Origin: Burkholderia ambifaria
Lineage (GTDB): Bacteria; Pseudomonadota; Gammaproteobacteria; Burkholderiales; Burkholderiaceae
Direction: 5' to 3'
Length of the DNA stretch: 64,000 nt
NCBI RefSeq assembly: GCF_001443045.1
Contig: NZ_LKPJ01000012.1
Coordinates: 15,627 to 79,626 of the forward strand
How positions within the stretch are numbered: the first letter of the stretch is position 1; each line of letters opens with the position of its first letter. The notes beneath the pieces were generated by a model. It had not been told where the DNA came from. It saw only the letters and a program-made list of their open reading frames with translations, and ran no database searches. Below are positions 39,053 to 48,099 of the stretch, one piece after another. A program made the position numbers and the translations under genes.

Positions 39053-39526
39053 ATGCGATCGCGAATTTTCCTTGTACTGCTTGCCTGGCTGGTATTGCTG
39101 GTCGGCGAAGTATCGACCGCCGGTGCGAACGATCTGACGCGCAGCGTGACGACACGCGATCTCGCCGTCCACTATGGGGTGGTTCCGGCGAGTCGTGTCG
39201 CCGCACCGGGCGGCAGTTCCAGCGAGGCATCGCGCAATGTGAACCTGTACCTGCTCACGGTCGCCGTGTTCGACAGGTCGACCGGAAAGCGCGTTGAAAA
39301 TGCGCACATCGTCGCCGTCGTGCGGGGACCGCGAAGCGAAGCCAGTCCCTTCCACTCGAAGTCGACACGGATACAACTCGATCCGGTGCGGAACGGCGAT
39401 GCGGTCACGTACGGGAACGTGTTCGACGCACGTTGGAAAGGCGTCTATCACATCGATCTCACGATTGCGCGAGACGGCGTCGCACATCCGGAGCATGTTC
39501 GTCTCAACTACGACCAGCAGTTCTGA
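39053..39526 (+). CDS. Exported beta-rich protein of unknown function
   Basis: A 157-residue protein. ATG at 39053 has GGGAGG five bases upstream and begins a signal peptide ending VSTAGA. The mature chain looks like a small beta-sandwich (VNLYLLTVAVFDRSTGKRVE, HIVAVVRGPRSE, YHIDLTIARDGVAHPEHVRL). It resembles periplasmic domains associated with copper or with efflux, but I cannot name a family. It is preceded by an FNR-type box, so probably induced at low oxygen. Confidence 0.75.
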   Translation: MRSRIFLVLLAWLVLLVGEVSTAGANDLTRSVTTRDLAVHYGVVPASRVAAPGGSSSEASRNVNLYLLTVAVFDRSTGKRVENAHIVAVVRGPRSEASPFHSKSTRIQLDPVRNGDAVTYGNVFDARWKGVYHIDLTIARDGVAHPEHVRLNYDQQF

Positions 39527-39926
39527 CTTGGGGTAATCGTCCGTTTCGTGCAAAGTCTGGCGGCTTGGTCTGAGAGCCTTTCGCGACAAGACTTCCCGGG
39601 GGATTCAGACTATCTCTACAGACCCGGCAGTGATCTGCGGCAAGCCACCCGCCCGCAATTTCCGATTGCCGCGAAATAGCGTTCGACGTTAGAAATCATT
39701 CACGGTAACGAGAAGTGAACCACGATGGAGGTCGATCAGACTCGACCTTGACGCGCAAGGCCGCGATCACCTCGAGCATCCGATTTCTTCAATTCCACTG
39801 GTGAATTCATCGAGGATTTTTGTCAGGCAATAACCTTTTAAGCGTGCTTTAATTTTCTTCGCCTAGGTTGAAATCGTCGTGCGCCCAAGCCGCTGGGCCG
39901 TTCTACCGCACGATGGGAGCGAAGTC
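39527..39926. other. Intergenic region, AT-richer than flanks
   Basis: About 400 bp with no supported gene or repeat. Bases 39800-39860 contain T-rich tracts. It precedes a decayed protease gene and may contain its old promoter. Confidence 0.35.
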
Positions 39927-40424
39927 ATGGCAAGAAGCACCGCATGCAGGCATCTCTCGATCGCCACCCTGGCAACGACAACCCTCTCCGCGGACTGCAT
40001 CGCGAAAACGCCACGCACGACATTCGTGACGAAGGTGGCGCCAGTTGCCACTCCTGTTGAGCGCGCCACCATCGCGCCCTCCCGGAGATCGTCACCGCTT
40101 TCGAAAACTTGGCGCGCACGGATGGTCTTGCAGTTGCCGCGTACCGATCAACGATGCCATGAAGGTCGAACGCCAGTTGACGCCGCATGGCAGGGCCGTA
40201 CATGGACGGATAGGTGTCGCGGTCCATCAGGTATCGGCCCCGCTCACGCGTGCGTTCGATTCGACGCATCCGCATGGCGCGCTCGTCACGTTGGTCAAAG
40301 CGGATAGCGTGTCGGTATCGTCCGCATCCTGTTTCTCGAACGGATCGGGCGCGACAAACATGCCACGGCGCTCCTTGTTCAACGCCAGGACGAACGCATG
40401 TTCGTGGCGATTAACACGAGCTGA
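39927..40424 (+). pseudogene. Decayed DegP/MucD-type serine protease
   Basis: A start at 39927 with GGGAG upstream opens a signal-peptide-like segment. From about 40120 a different frame reads VPINDAMKVERQLTPHGRAVHGRIGVAVHQVSAPL, closely matching the junction between the DegP/DegQ protease domain and its first PDZ domain, and a third frame ends in LLVQRQDERMFVAINTS before TGA at 40422, like the DegP C-terminus. The trypsin-like catalytic triad and most of the second PDZ are missing. At least two frameshifts and a large internal deletion make it non-functional. Confidence 0.75.
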
Positions 40425-40475
40425 GCGGCATGACAAACGCGCGCATGTGCACAACGCGCGCTTACGGAGGCAGTC

Positions 40476-40910
40476 ATGAAACATCGATCCACATTGACAC
40501 TCGGCGTCACCGCCCTAATGCTTGCGGCCGGCCCCCGGTATACGCTGGCCGCCGAGCCCTCGACGCTTCCGCCGCCCGATCACGCCGGCAATGTCACCTA
40601 TCTGTCGGGCGGCATCGGCAGCGATCAATCGACCGAAATCAAGCAGCAAATGGTCAAGTACCCGCTGGTGCTTGAGTTCGCCGGTCGCACCAGCGGTGGC
40701 AACGATTACCTTGCGGACATTCCCGTCCAAATCGCCGACGCGCACGGCCATGCCGTCCTCTCGACGATCACCAAAGGACCGTTCCTGCTCGCGTCGCTTC
40801 CGGACGGGCACTATTCCGTGACGGCAACGTACAACGGACAAGCACAACGGCGCAGCGTCGACCTTCGCGCATCATCGCACGTGCATGCGGTCTTCCTGTG
40901 GGCCATGTAA
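40476..40910 (+). CDS. Exported protein, VTY-GGIG family
   Basis: A 144-residue protein with a signal peptide ending near LAAEPS. The mature part starts with HAGNVTYLSGGIGSDQSTEIKQ, followed by a beta-sandwich resembling carboxypeptidase-regulatory/transthyretin-like folds (ADIPVQIADAHGHAVLST, GPFLLASLPDGHYSVTATYN). A second member of this family is at 50935-51396. The ATG at 40476 has GGAGG five bases upstream. No FNR box is visible just upstream, but the decayed protease in front may have shared the promoter. Function unknown. Confidence 0.78.
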   Translation: MKHRSTLTLGVTALMLAAGPRYTLAAEPSTLPPPDHAGNVTYLSGGIGSDQSTEIKQQMVKYPLVLEFAGRTSGGNDYLADIPVQIADAHGHAVLSTITKGPFLLASLPDGHYSVTATYNGQAQRRSVDLRASSHVHAVFLWAM

Positions 40911-41349
40911 GAGCATACCGAAGCGGCTGGGAGAGCACCGGCAAAATCGAGTCGTACAACGCCTTCGGGAAGTGACCCTCGTAGCCCTCATTCGTCTGCG
41001 ACGGGCCTTCATGTCTTCGGCTTGTTCTTTGATTTGCTGGACTCGTCTCAATTCTCTAATTGGCTAATTTCACAACAACTTTTAATTTGACGATTTTGTT
41101 GGCAGGCGAACAGTACTCGTCCAGCATGGATTGGCCTCACCCTTGAAATTGCTCCGTGAACAAGAGGAGATCGTTCTTTTGTTGCGATACAGCAAAACGG
41201 AGTCGTCAGCATCGAAACTGTTTGATGTGGTGAACAGTTGGCATTAGGTCAGTGCCCACTTCGGGCAACCCGCGCTTGCATTCGCTGCCCTCCCTTTCTA
41301 GTATGCGGAATCGAGGCCCATCCCGGGCTCCCGTTTAGTGAGGAATTCC
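40911..41349. other. AT-richer intergenic region upstream of the cyclase gene
   Basis: About 440 bp without a supported gene. Bases 41010-41240 are clearly poorer in GC than the surroundings, suggesting a junction of acquired DNA. The cyclase promoter should be here. Confidence 0.35.
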
Positions 41350-42840
41350 ATGCAGCCTCGGTCGGCGGCACCTTACTATGTCGTGGTGCTCGGCGTCCTC
41401 ATCGCCTTTGCACTGATGTGCTTGTGCGTTTTGCAATTGCGCCAGAGCCGCCAGGACGCGCTTGATCGCGCAAGCGAAACCTCGCGCAATCTTGGTCTGA
41501 TGGCTGAAAGAGATATCGAGCGCAATTTTGAGCTCTACGACCTGTCGTTGCAGTCAGCGATTCGAGGACTGCAACGCCCCGATGTGATGACCGCCTCCCC
41601 AGCCTTGCGGCGAGCCGTGCTGTTTGACTACGCCATGACCGCCCAATACATTGGCTCGATGCTTGTGCTGGACGCAGCCGGCGACATCGTCCTCGACTCG
41701 GAAAATGACGTACCACGCAAGGGCAATTTCGCCGATCGGAAGTACTTCACGGTCCAGCGCGATCACCCCGATACCGGGCTCTATGTCAGCGATCCTTATG
41801 TATCGCGCCTACGCGGAGGCACCCGCAGTCTCGCGTTGTCGCGACGTCTGTCGAACGCCGACGGCTCATTTGCCGGCATCGTGGTGCTCACGATCAATCT
41901 CGAGTATTTCAACAGGTTGTTCGCTGGCCTCGCGCTCGGCACCCATGGTTCGATGTCCCTGATCGGCAAGGATGGAATCATGTTCATGCGTCAGCCGTTC
42001 GACGTGCGCATTATCGGACGCGACATCAGCCAAGCCGTGACTTTCCGGCGTTTCCGGGCCGCGCCGGAGGGCACGTTTTCGGAAACGGCGTCGATCGATG
42101 GTGTGCGGCGGCACTACTATTTCAAGAACCTGCCGGATCTGCCGTTGATCATCATGGTGGCTGAAGCCGAGCAGGACATCTATGCGGCGTGGCGGCAGCG
42201 CGCGATCACAATCGGCTCACTGGTGGCCGCATTCGGTACTGGATCCATCGCTCTGTCGATCTTGCTCAGTGTCCAGTTGCGGCGCCGGATGCGGGCAGAA
42301 TCCGAACTGGTTCTGTTAGCGCGCATTGATGGCCTTACCGGACTCGACAATCGCCGCACGTTCGGGGAGGTCCTCGAACAGGAATGGCACCGTGCGCGTC
42401 GAGCGCGCTCCGTGTTTTCACTGCTGTTCGTCGATATTGACCGCTTCAAGGCGTACAACGACACCTATGGTCACCAGGCTGGTGATGACGCGCTAGCCGC
42501 GGTCGCACGGTGCATCGGCGAGAACATTCGCCTCCCGAACGACCGCGCGGCCCGCTACGGGGGGGAAGAGTTCGTCATTCTGCTACCCGACACGTCACCT
42601 GCGAACGCAGCACTTATCGCTGAAAGAATTCGCACCGCGATCAGTGACTTGATGATCGAACACGTGAGCAGCGAATTCGGGCACGTGACGGCCAGCATCG
42701 GTCTAGCCAGCTGGACGCCAGAACAGGATGTCGAAGTGGGGGCTGTGATCAAGGCGGCCGATGAGGCGTTGTACCACGCGAAGGCAATCGGCCGAAACAA
42801 GGTTACCGCCGTCCCGTCCCGATCGACGTTCGCCATGTGA
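41350..42840 (+). CDS. Membrane diguanylate cyclase with periplasmic sensor domain
   Basis: A 496-residue protein: TM1 at about 10-29, a dCACHE-like periplasmic domain (GSMLVLDAAGDIVLDSE, DRKYFTVQRDHPDTGLYVSDPY, SLALSRRLSNADGSFAGIVV), TM2 at about 282-302, and a C-terminal GGDEF domain. The active loop is RYGGEEF with Mg-binding VDIDRFKAYND and DGLTGLDNRR, so c-di-GMP synthesis is likely. The inhibitory site five residues before the loop reads LPND rather than RxxD, so product feedback is probably absent. The start is ATG 41350 with GAGG upstream. It carries more AT-ending codons than neighbouring genes. Confidence 0.9.
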   Translation: MQPRSAAPYYVVVLGVLIAFALMCLCVLQLRQSRQDALDRASETSRNLGLMAERDIERNFELYDLSLQSAIRGLQRPDVMTASPALRRAVLFDYAMTAQYIGSMLVLDAAGDIVLDSENDVPRKGNFADRKYFTVQRDHPDTGLYVSDPYVSRLRGGTRSLALSRRLSNADGSFAGIVVLTINLEYFNRLFAGLALGTHGSMSLIGKDGIMFMRQPFDVRIIGRDISQAVTFRRFRAAPEGTFSETASIDGVRRHYYFKNLPDLPLIIMVAEAEQDIYAAWRQRAITIGSLVAAFGTGSIALSILLSVQLRRRMRAESELVLLARIDGLTGLDNRRTFGEVLEQEWHRARRARSVFSLLFVDIDRFKAYNDTYGHQAGDDALAAVARCIGENIRLPNDRAARYGGEEFVILLPDTSPANAALIAERIRTAISDLMIEHVSSEFGHVTASIGLASWTPEQDVEVGAVIKAADEALYHAKAIGRNKVTAVPSRSTFAM

Positions 42841-43319
42841 TTTGCGTCAGTTTCGGCAACGTCCCACCGGAGGCCGATGCTTGAGTTAGCCGGCCGGATT
42901 GTCGCTGTCTTCGTGCACCCAAGCGCCCGCAACCGGTACGCCGAGGAGGCTGATCCGGAACATCGGCCCCTTGTTTTTCGTACGTTTTACAGGGGTATCC
43001 GGATCTTGATGCGACAAGGGCTTGCGGTCTGATCCCAATATAAATCAGTCGCTTCCCGACGGGCCTCTTCGATACTCCCGGCTTTCCACTACCCGCGACC
43101 AGCCAACGTGGATCAATAATGGAAAACGGGGCAACATCGGTGGCCACCGTTCTTTTGTTTTTGTAATGGGGTACCAAACGCTGTCGAATGGTTGCCGGAG
43201 GTCCGCCGGCAGTCACCCATTGTGATTTACTTCCGTGCCGCGACTAAACTGAAATGAGTAGCGAACGGAGCACCGGTTCGACGCGCGCTCACGGGAACGC
43301 AGGCCGGCGCTAAGCAGCC
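42841..43319. other. Intergenic region between cyclase and TonB-like gene
   Basis: About 480 bp. No supported gene, clear palindrome or terminator; several short frames exist but lack ribosome-binding sites. Composition is close to the AT-richer flank. Confidence 0.35.
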
Positions 43320-44084
43320 ATGAGCACGAAATCCGACTTGCCTGTTTGGCCGCCGCGCGAGCACGGCACGGGGCGAGCGTTTGGACTGGCGGTGGCGCTG
43401 CACGTCCTGCTGGCGGCGATGGTGATTTCCAGCGCGCTCCTGTCGCACCACCACACCCCCACTGGCTCGGGCACCGTGATTGACGCGCCCGGCATGCCGT
43501 TGCGGTTGACCACCTCGGCCCAGCATGCGGCCAAGCCGGCGTCGGCATCACGCGCCTGGCTTCCGTCTACCGAACTCGGTACCGTGAACGCGCGGGTGCC
43601 CGTTGCGCGCCATCATCGCAGGATCGACATCAAACCCCAGCGTCTAAAGGCGCCAGCCTTGCGGATCAGCGTGATCGCAGCACGCCGGCCCCGGTTGCCG
43701 AACGCCGCGACCGTTGCTACGCAAGCAGACGGTGAAATGGAACGGGAACGCACCGCGCGGCTCGCCGCACTGCAGGACATCGCCCGCGGGCCTCTGCCGA
43801 AGACTGGCGTTGCTGCGTCGCGGGACTATGCAAAGACGGTAGCCCGTCGGGTGCGCGCCAACGTCGTCGCGCCGTTCGAGATTCCAGGCAATCCATCTAC
43901 CGTCATCGCTGTCACGTGCGCGCCCAGCGGAGCGCTGCTCAGTGTCAGGGTGCAACGTTCCAGCGGTAACCCGCAGTGGGACCGTGCCGTGCTGGCCGCA
44001 GTCGAGAAGTTGGACCCGATGCCACGGGATATCGACGGCGCGACGCCGGTGAGCATCGTTCTCACGTTTCAGCCGAAGGGCTGA
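43320..44084 (+). CDS. TonB/TolA-like energy-transducing protein
   Basis: A 254-residue protein with one N-terminal membrane anchor (GLAVALHVLLAAMVISSALL, about 22-41), a basic Ala/Pro/Arg-rich periplasmic linker and a C-terminal TolA/TonB-type domain (about 165-250: YAKTVARRVRANVVAPFEIP, VTCAPSGALLSVRVQRSSGN, WDRAVLAAVEKLDPMP). It lacks adjacent ExbB/ExbD genes. It may energise an outer-membrane receptor elsewhere. Confidence 0.8.
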   Translation: MSTKSDLPVWPPREHGTGRAFGLAVALHVLLAAMVISSALLSHHHTPTGSGTVIDAPGMPLRLTTSAQHAAKPASASRAWLPSTELGTVNARVPVARHHRRIDIKPQRLKAPALRISVIAARRPRLPNAATVATQADGEMERERTARLAALQDIARGPLPKTGVAASRDYAKTVARRVRANVVAPFEIPGNPSTVIAVTCAPSGALLSVRVQRSSGNPQWDRAVLAAVEKLDPMPRDIDGATPVSIVLTFQPKG

Positions 44085-44152
44085 CGGATACGCGCAGGCG
44101 GTCGGCTGGATGGCTGCGCCGGCCGCTTCTCGCCAAGCCTGGTTCGCTCGGT

Positions 44153-46489
44153 CTAGCCAAGCCGTAGCGCCGCTTCGACCGGTATCTTCAGTTGATCCAG
44201 AAGCAGCGCAAACCCGATCGCGGTCATTGCTACGGCTCCCACGAGCGACCACGGTAACGTGGCCATCAGCGTACCTGACAGGACGAGCACCGAGACGATC
44301 GTGATGTCAATCGCGGATGACAGCAGCAGCCACCGGCCCGGCCGCGAATGCCAGAGATGGCCAGGCTCGCGCAATACATAAAGAACCGCCTGATTGCCGA
44401 AGGCGATCGCGAGGAAGCTCAGGCTTTGCAATTCCCTAGTCGGCAATCGACCGTACAACGCACCGGCGGCCACGATGCCGCCGGAAAAGAGCAGCTTGCA
44501 ACTCCCGAAAACGATAGCCGCGGTAACGATGCGGCGCATGTGCCAAACAGACGGTGCTGGTGCCGGTCTTGCCCGGTCGGTCGTCAAGGACATTGTCAGG
44601 AAGTCGTTTGTGACGAGCAGCAACACCATCATCATCGGAGTGAGTAACGCGCGATGGACAACCACGAGACCATAAGCCAACAGCAAAACGACCTCGATCT
44701 TCTTCACCAGCATGTTCAATGCATAGGTCAGAAGACGCCGGAACGCGGAGCGACCCTCCTGGACGGTCGAGAGAATACCTGCCAACCCCGGTTCCGTCAG
44801 AACGACCGCGGCCGCTGCCTTCGCTGCATCCGTGGCGGACGAAACCGCGATGCCGACCTGCGCCTGACTCAATGCGGGCGCGTCATTGGCTCCATCTCCA
44901 CACATACCAACCACGTGTCCGCTATGTTGCAGCGCGTCCACGAGGCGGTACTTGTCCTCTGGCAGTACGCGGGCGTAGACGTCGAACTGTTGGAGATCGG
45001 CGTGATGGTATGAGGCTGCGGCAGGATACGGTGTTGGCCGAAGGCCCACTTTCCCGGCGATGGCGGAGGCTGTGGCGGCCGAATCCCCCGTCACCATCAC
45101 CGTGCGCACGCCGAGCCCCTTGAGCGCTCCGACGAGTTGGGCCGAATCGGTACGCGGAGGATCGCTCAGCGCGATCAGCCCTGCCAGATGCATCGAACTT
45201 CCCGGTGCTCCCACCGCAACCGCAATGATGCGGTGACCTCGATGGGCAAGCTCGTCGGACTTCGCGCGTGCGTCTGGCGCTACGTCAGAGATCTGCTCGA
45301 TCGCCTGCAGCGCGCCCTTGACGACACGCATCGGCTCATGGCCGTCGCGCGACAGATAGGCTTCCGATATTTTCGTCTCCGGATCGAACGGGACGAAGCG
45401 TGTCGGCTCCTGATCGTATCGTTCGGGCATCGATGACGCTGCAGCGCGCTGAACGGCCGCATCGAGCGGATCGTCGCCGGTACGGGAACTTGCCATCGCG
45501 GCCAGAAACAGCAGACGCTCGCGATCAAAGCCCGGCATTGGCGAGGTTTCTTCGACTTCCAGCGCATTCTGAGTGAGCGTGCCAGTCTTGTCGGAGCAGA
45601 GCACGTCCATGGCCGCCGCCTCGTGCACCGCGGATAAACGCGTGAGCAGTGCCCCGCGACGGCTCAACGCGAGCGCACTGAGTGCCGCGGAGAGCGTGAA
45701 GGTAGCAGGCAGCGCCACCGGCACCGTTGCCAGCAAAGCCGTGAGCGCAAGACGCATCAGTTCGACACCCGGAAACCCGAGAAGATACGCATATCCCACC
45801 GAGACGAGCGCGATGGTCCCGTTGACGAGTCCGAGGCCCTTCACTGCCGCGAGCACCGCGTGCTGTTCGGAACTCGGCGCGTGCGCGATCCGAACGAGTT
45901 CGACGGTGCGGCCAAAGTAAGTACGTGCGCCCGTCGCCGTGACCATGGCCGACGCCCGGCCGCTCCTGACGAGCGAGCCCGCATAGACCATTCCGCCAGC
46001 CTGAGCCTCGACAGGTACGGACTCTCCGGTCAGCATCGATTGATCCACCATCACGGAGCCCCTTGTTACGCGTACGTCTGCAGGCACCGCGCCGCCAAGT
46101 GCCAACTGCACTGCGTCACCCGGCACGAGATCCGCCGCAGGCACGCGTGTCCATTGGCCGTCGCGGCAGACGAGCGCGGTCGGTTCGAGTCTCTGTTTGA
46201 GTGCGGCGAGCGCGACGCCGGCTCGGTGTTCCTGAACGATGCCGAGTACAGCGTTGAATACGAGCAGTGTGCCGACAACAGCCGCCTCGATGTAGGCGCC
46301 CATGCCAATCTGCAACGCGATGGCCGCTTCCAGCAGCCAAGGCACCGGTGCCCAGAACTTGGGCAACAGCACACGCCAGTGTGGCGCCGCCTGTTCGCGG
46401 ATCGTGTTCGGTCCGAATTTTTTCGCGCGCTCGCGCGCTTCGGTAGTCGACAGTCCGGCAGTCGATTCCAGCGTCACAGTCTCTTCCAT
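44153..46489 (-). CDS. P-type ATPase, proton-pump type (P3A-like)
   Basis: A 778-residue P-type ATPase resembling plasma-membrane H+-ATPases: short N-terminal actuator, TGES loop, M4 motif TVPVALPATFTLS, phosphorylation site CSDKTGTLTQN, KGA loop and GDGANDAPALSQ hinge, with ten predicted membrane segments. Bacterial homologues may extrude protons and are often found in stress-type gene clusters. The ATG at 46489 lies 25 bp after a rhodanese fragment. Two FNR-type boxes lie 330-380 bp upstream, with no intact gene between. Confidence 0.9.
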   Translation of the reverse strand: MEETVTLESTAGLSTTEARERAKKFGPNTIREQAAPHWRVLLPKFWAPVPWLLEAAIALQIGMGAYIEAAVVGTLLVFNAVLGIVQEHRAGVALAALKQRLEPTALVCRDGQWTRVPAADLVPGDAVQLALGGAVPADVRVTRGSVMVDQSMLTGESVPVEAQAGGMVYAGSLVRSGRASAMVTATGARTYFGRTVELVRIAHAPSSEQHAVLAAVKGLGLVNGTIALVSVGYAYLLGFPGVELMRLALTALLATVPVALPATFTLSAALSALALSRRGALLTRLSAVHEAAAMDVLCSDKTGTLTQNALEVEETSPMPGFDRERLLFLAAMASSRTGDDPLDAAVQRAAASSMPERYDQEPTRFVPFDPETKISEAYLSRDGHEPMRVVKGALQAIEQISDVAPDARAKSDELAHRGHRIIAVAVGAPGSSMHLAGLIALSDPPRTDSAQLVGALKGLGVRTVMVTGDSAATASAIAGKVGLRPTPYPAAASYHHADLQQFDVYARVLPEDKYRLVDALQHSGHVVGMCGDGANDAPALSQAQVGIAVSSATDAAKAAAAVVLTEPGLAGILSTVQEGRSAFRRLLTYALNMLVKKIEVVLLLAYGLVVVHRALLTPMMMVLLLVTNDFLTMSLTTDRARPAPAPSVWHMRRIVTAAIVFGSCKLLFSGGIVAAGALYGRLPTRELQSLSFLAIAFGNQAVLYVLREPGHLWHSRPGRWLLLSSAIDITIVSVLVLSGTLMATLPWSLVGAVAMTAIGFALLLDQLKIPVEAALRLG

Positions 46490-46513
46490 GGACGAGGCAC
46501 CTTCAATACCGCG

Positions 46514-46745
46514 CTACTCAGGGTCAAACGCAGCTCCACCAGAACGCTGTCTGCTTCGGTAGCGACAGGGGCCTGACGGGCTTCGGTGCCGGTACGTCAG
46601 TCGTGCTCGGCGGCGCCGCTGCGCGCCAGGCGCTGAACCCGCCGTGGAGTACCTTGATCTCGTCTCTCGGATAACCGGGATAGCGCAGCGACACATAACC
46701 CCGGCCGGCCGGCATGGCAAGCCTCACTGGCCGATGACGAAACAC
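46514..46745 (-). pseudogene. Rhodanese/sulfurtransferase fragment
   Basis: The frame contains the tail of a rhodanese domain: GYPRDEIKVLHGGFSAWRAA, as in sulfurtransferases after the active loop, then a Pro-rich end. The first half of the domain with the catalytic cysteine loop is missing and no ribosome-binding site precedes the remaining frame. It lies between two FNR-type boxes and the proton-ATPase gene and is probably a decayed first gene of that operon. Confidence 0.6.
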
Positions 46746-46820
46746 ACGTCCGCATAGCTGTCTTCGCGACTCGCGACAGTCGCCTGCGGAAAGAATATGG
46801 ACCCGTTCAGCGCATCGACG

Positions 46821-46834
46821 TTGATGTCAGTCAA
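46821..46834. promoter_or_regulatory. FNR/Anr-type box, promoter-proximal copy
   Basis: TTGAT-GTCA-GTCAA lies 76 bp upstream of the rhodanese fragment start on the minus strand. It is one of two boxes spaced 36 bp centre to centre. Confidence 0.72.
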
Positions 46835-46856
46835 TCGCGAATGCCGGGAAACCCCG

Positions 46857-46870
46857 TTGACACAGGTCAA
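46857..46870. promoter_or_regulatory. FNR/Anr-type box, distal copy
   Basis: TTGAC-ACAG-GTCAA, perfect 5-bp arms, 13 bp from the stop codon of the Crp/Fnr-family gene. With the box at 46821 it forms the only tandem pair upstream of a leftward gene in the window. Confidence 0.75.
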
Positions 46871-46883
46871 CGGTTGTCGCTCA

Positions 46884-47591
46884 TCACGCCCCTTGATCCG
46901 GTCGAGTCGGCGGGTTTCCCGTCAGGACAACGCGGGTCCCGTCGCGCGCGATGAATCCGTCCCGCTCAAGTTGGGCCAAGGTGCGATACAGGGTCTCGTG
47001 TGCGATCCCAAGCGCGCGTGCCCACTGCATCAGCGACCCCGGCACCGTGAATACGCCGCGGGCGTCGCCTTCGAGTCGCAGGCAATGCAGGATGCGCTCG
47101 CGCGGGGATCTCAGCGTCAGGCGCTCGGCGCGTGCACGGGACTGCATCAACTGCCGGGACAGGAGCCGGATCCAGTCGATCGCAAAGGTCGAATCGAGCC
47201 GCAGAGACGCCAGCACTGTTTGGGCAGGCAGAACCAGCAACTGACTGGCGACCGGGCAAACACCGTCGCAGTGGTATCGCGCGCTGAAGAGACTCGCTTC
47301 CGCCACAAAATCGCCGGGCCCGGCGCTCTGCAGCGTGATGGACTCGCCGCCGGCTTCGTCACGCCGCAACAACACCCTGCCGGCCTGAACCTGATAGACG
47401 GCCTGCACCGGCTGTCCGCGACGGAAGACCGTGGTGTTGGCATCAAATTGGCGCAGCTGTGCGGCGAGACGCAATGCCTCGGGCCAGGAGGGCGGAAGAC
47501 CTGCAACGTGGGCGTCGATAGCCAGTTCAGGCGTGTCCGCCGCGGGCCTCGTGACCGCGGCCTCGCTATTCGGGTGTGGTGCCGGCCGCAT
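46884..47591 (-). CDS. Crp/Fnr-family transcriptional regulator
   Basis: A 235-residue regulator: cyclic-nucleotide-binding-type beta-roll (about 35-130), dimer helix, and C-terminal winged helix with recognition helix QWARALGIAHETLYRTLAQL, keeping the E-x3-R contact pair of the family. The N-terminus has no cysteine cluster, so it cannot carry the FNR 4Fe-4S cluster; cysteines occur only in YHCDGVC and LHCLRL. It may sense heme ligands, redox or another effector. ATG at 47591 has GAGG eight bases upstream; the start overlaps the preceding gene by 26 bp. It is a candidate local regulator of the island, but is not an obvious oxygen sensor. Confidence 0.88.
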   Translation of the reverse strand: MRPAPHPNSEAAVTRPAADTPELAIDAHVAGLPPSWPEALRLAAQLRQFDANTTVFRRGQPVQAVYQVQAGRVLLRRDEAGGESITLQSAGPGDFVAEASLFSARYHCDGVCPVASQLLVLPAQTVLASLRLDSTFAIDWIRLLSRQLMQSRARAERLTLRSPRERILHCLRLEGDARGVFTVPGSLMQWARALGIAHETLYRTLAQLERDGFIARDGTRVVLTGNPPTRPDQGA

Positions 47592-48099
47592 GGTGATGCC
47601 TCGGGTCCGCGCTATGCCCCGCCATCGCGTCGTGGCCATGGTCGGACAGCTGTGCGTCAAACCACTGGTGCAGCGCGGTGACCAGCCGGGGCTGATCGGT
47701 CCGATAGGCGATTTCGCCGCCGTTGTGCAGGTCGCGATAGGTGATTGTCAGCTCCCCCGGTTTCGCCGCGCGAAGCGCCGCCAGGCCCGGCATGGCCTTG
47801 CCGTGGATCTGCTCCGGCCCCGCGAAATCGCCGGCGGCGAACTGCTGCGCGACCATCGCCAGGTGCTGGCGGATCAACCCTGCCTGCTGGGGATCGTCTC
47901 GCTTGGTCACGACCTGCTGGACGCCGCCATCCGCGGTCTTGGTGAAGATATGGGTGGTGGCCGCCAGCGAAAACGGCATGACGTCGGCGCCGCGTTGCGC
48001 GACCGCCTTCTCGCGCGCGGTCATGTCGGCAGCGGCAGATGAAGCGAGGCTGCCGGCAGCAAGGGAAGCGGCGAGCAAAAGCGCAGCTGTGCGTGCCAT
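47566..48099 (-). CDS. Exported protein with His-rich tail
   Basis: A 177-residue periplasmic protein: signal peptide ending SSAAA, a helical body with VMPFSLAATTHIFTKTADGG and TITYRDLHNGGEIAYRTDQP, LVTALHQWFDAQLSDHGHD and a His-rich tail (DPRHHHAAG). Similar proteins are conserved in beta-proteobacteria, without a known function. The histidines suggest metal binding. It overlaps and is probably co-transcribed with the following Crp/Fnr-family gene. Confidence 0.75.
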   Translation of the reverse strand: MARTAALLLAASLAAGSLASSAAADMTAREKAVAQRGADVMPFSLAATTHIFTKTADGGVQQVVTKRDDPQQAGLIRQHLAMVAQQFAAGDFAGPEQIHGKAMPGLAALRAAKPGELTITYRDLHNGGEIAYRTDQPRLVTALHQWFDAQLSDHGHDAMAGHSADPRHHHAAGTTPE

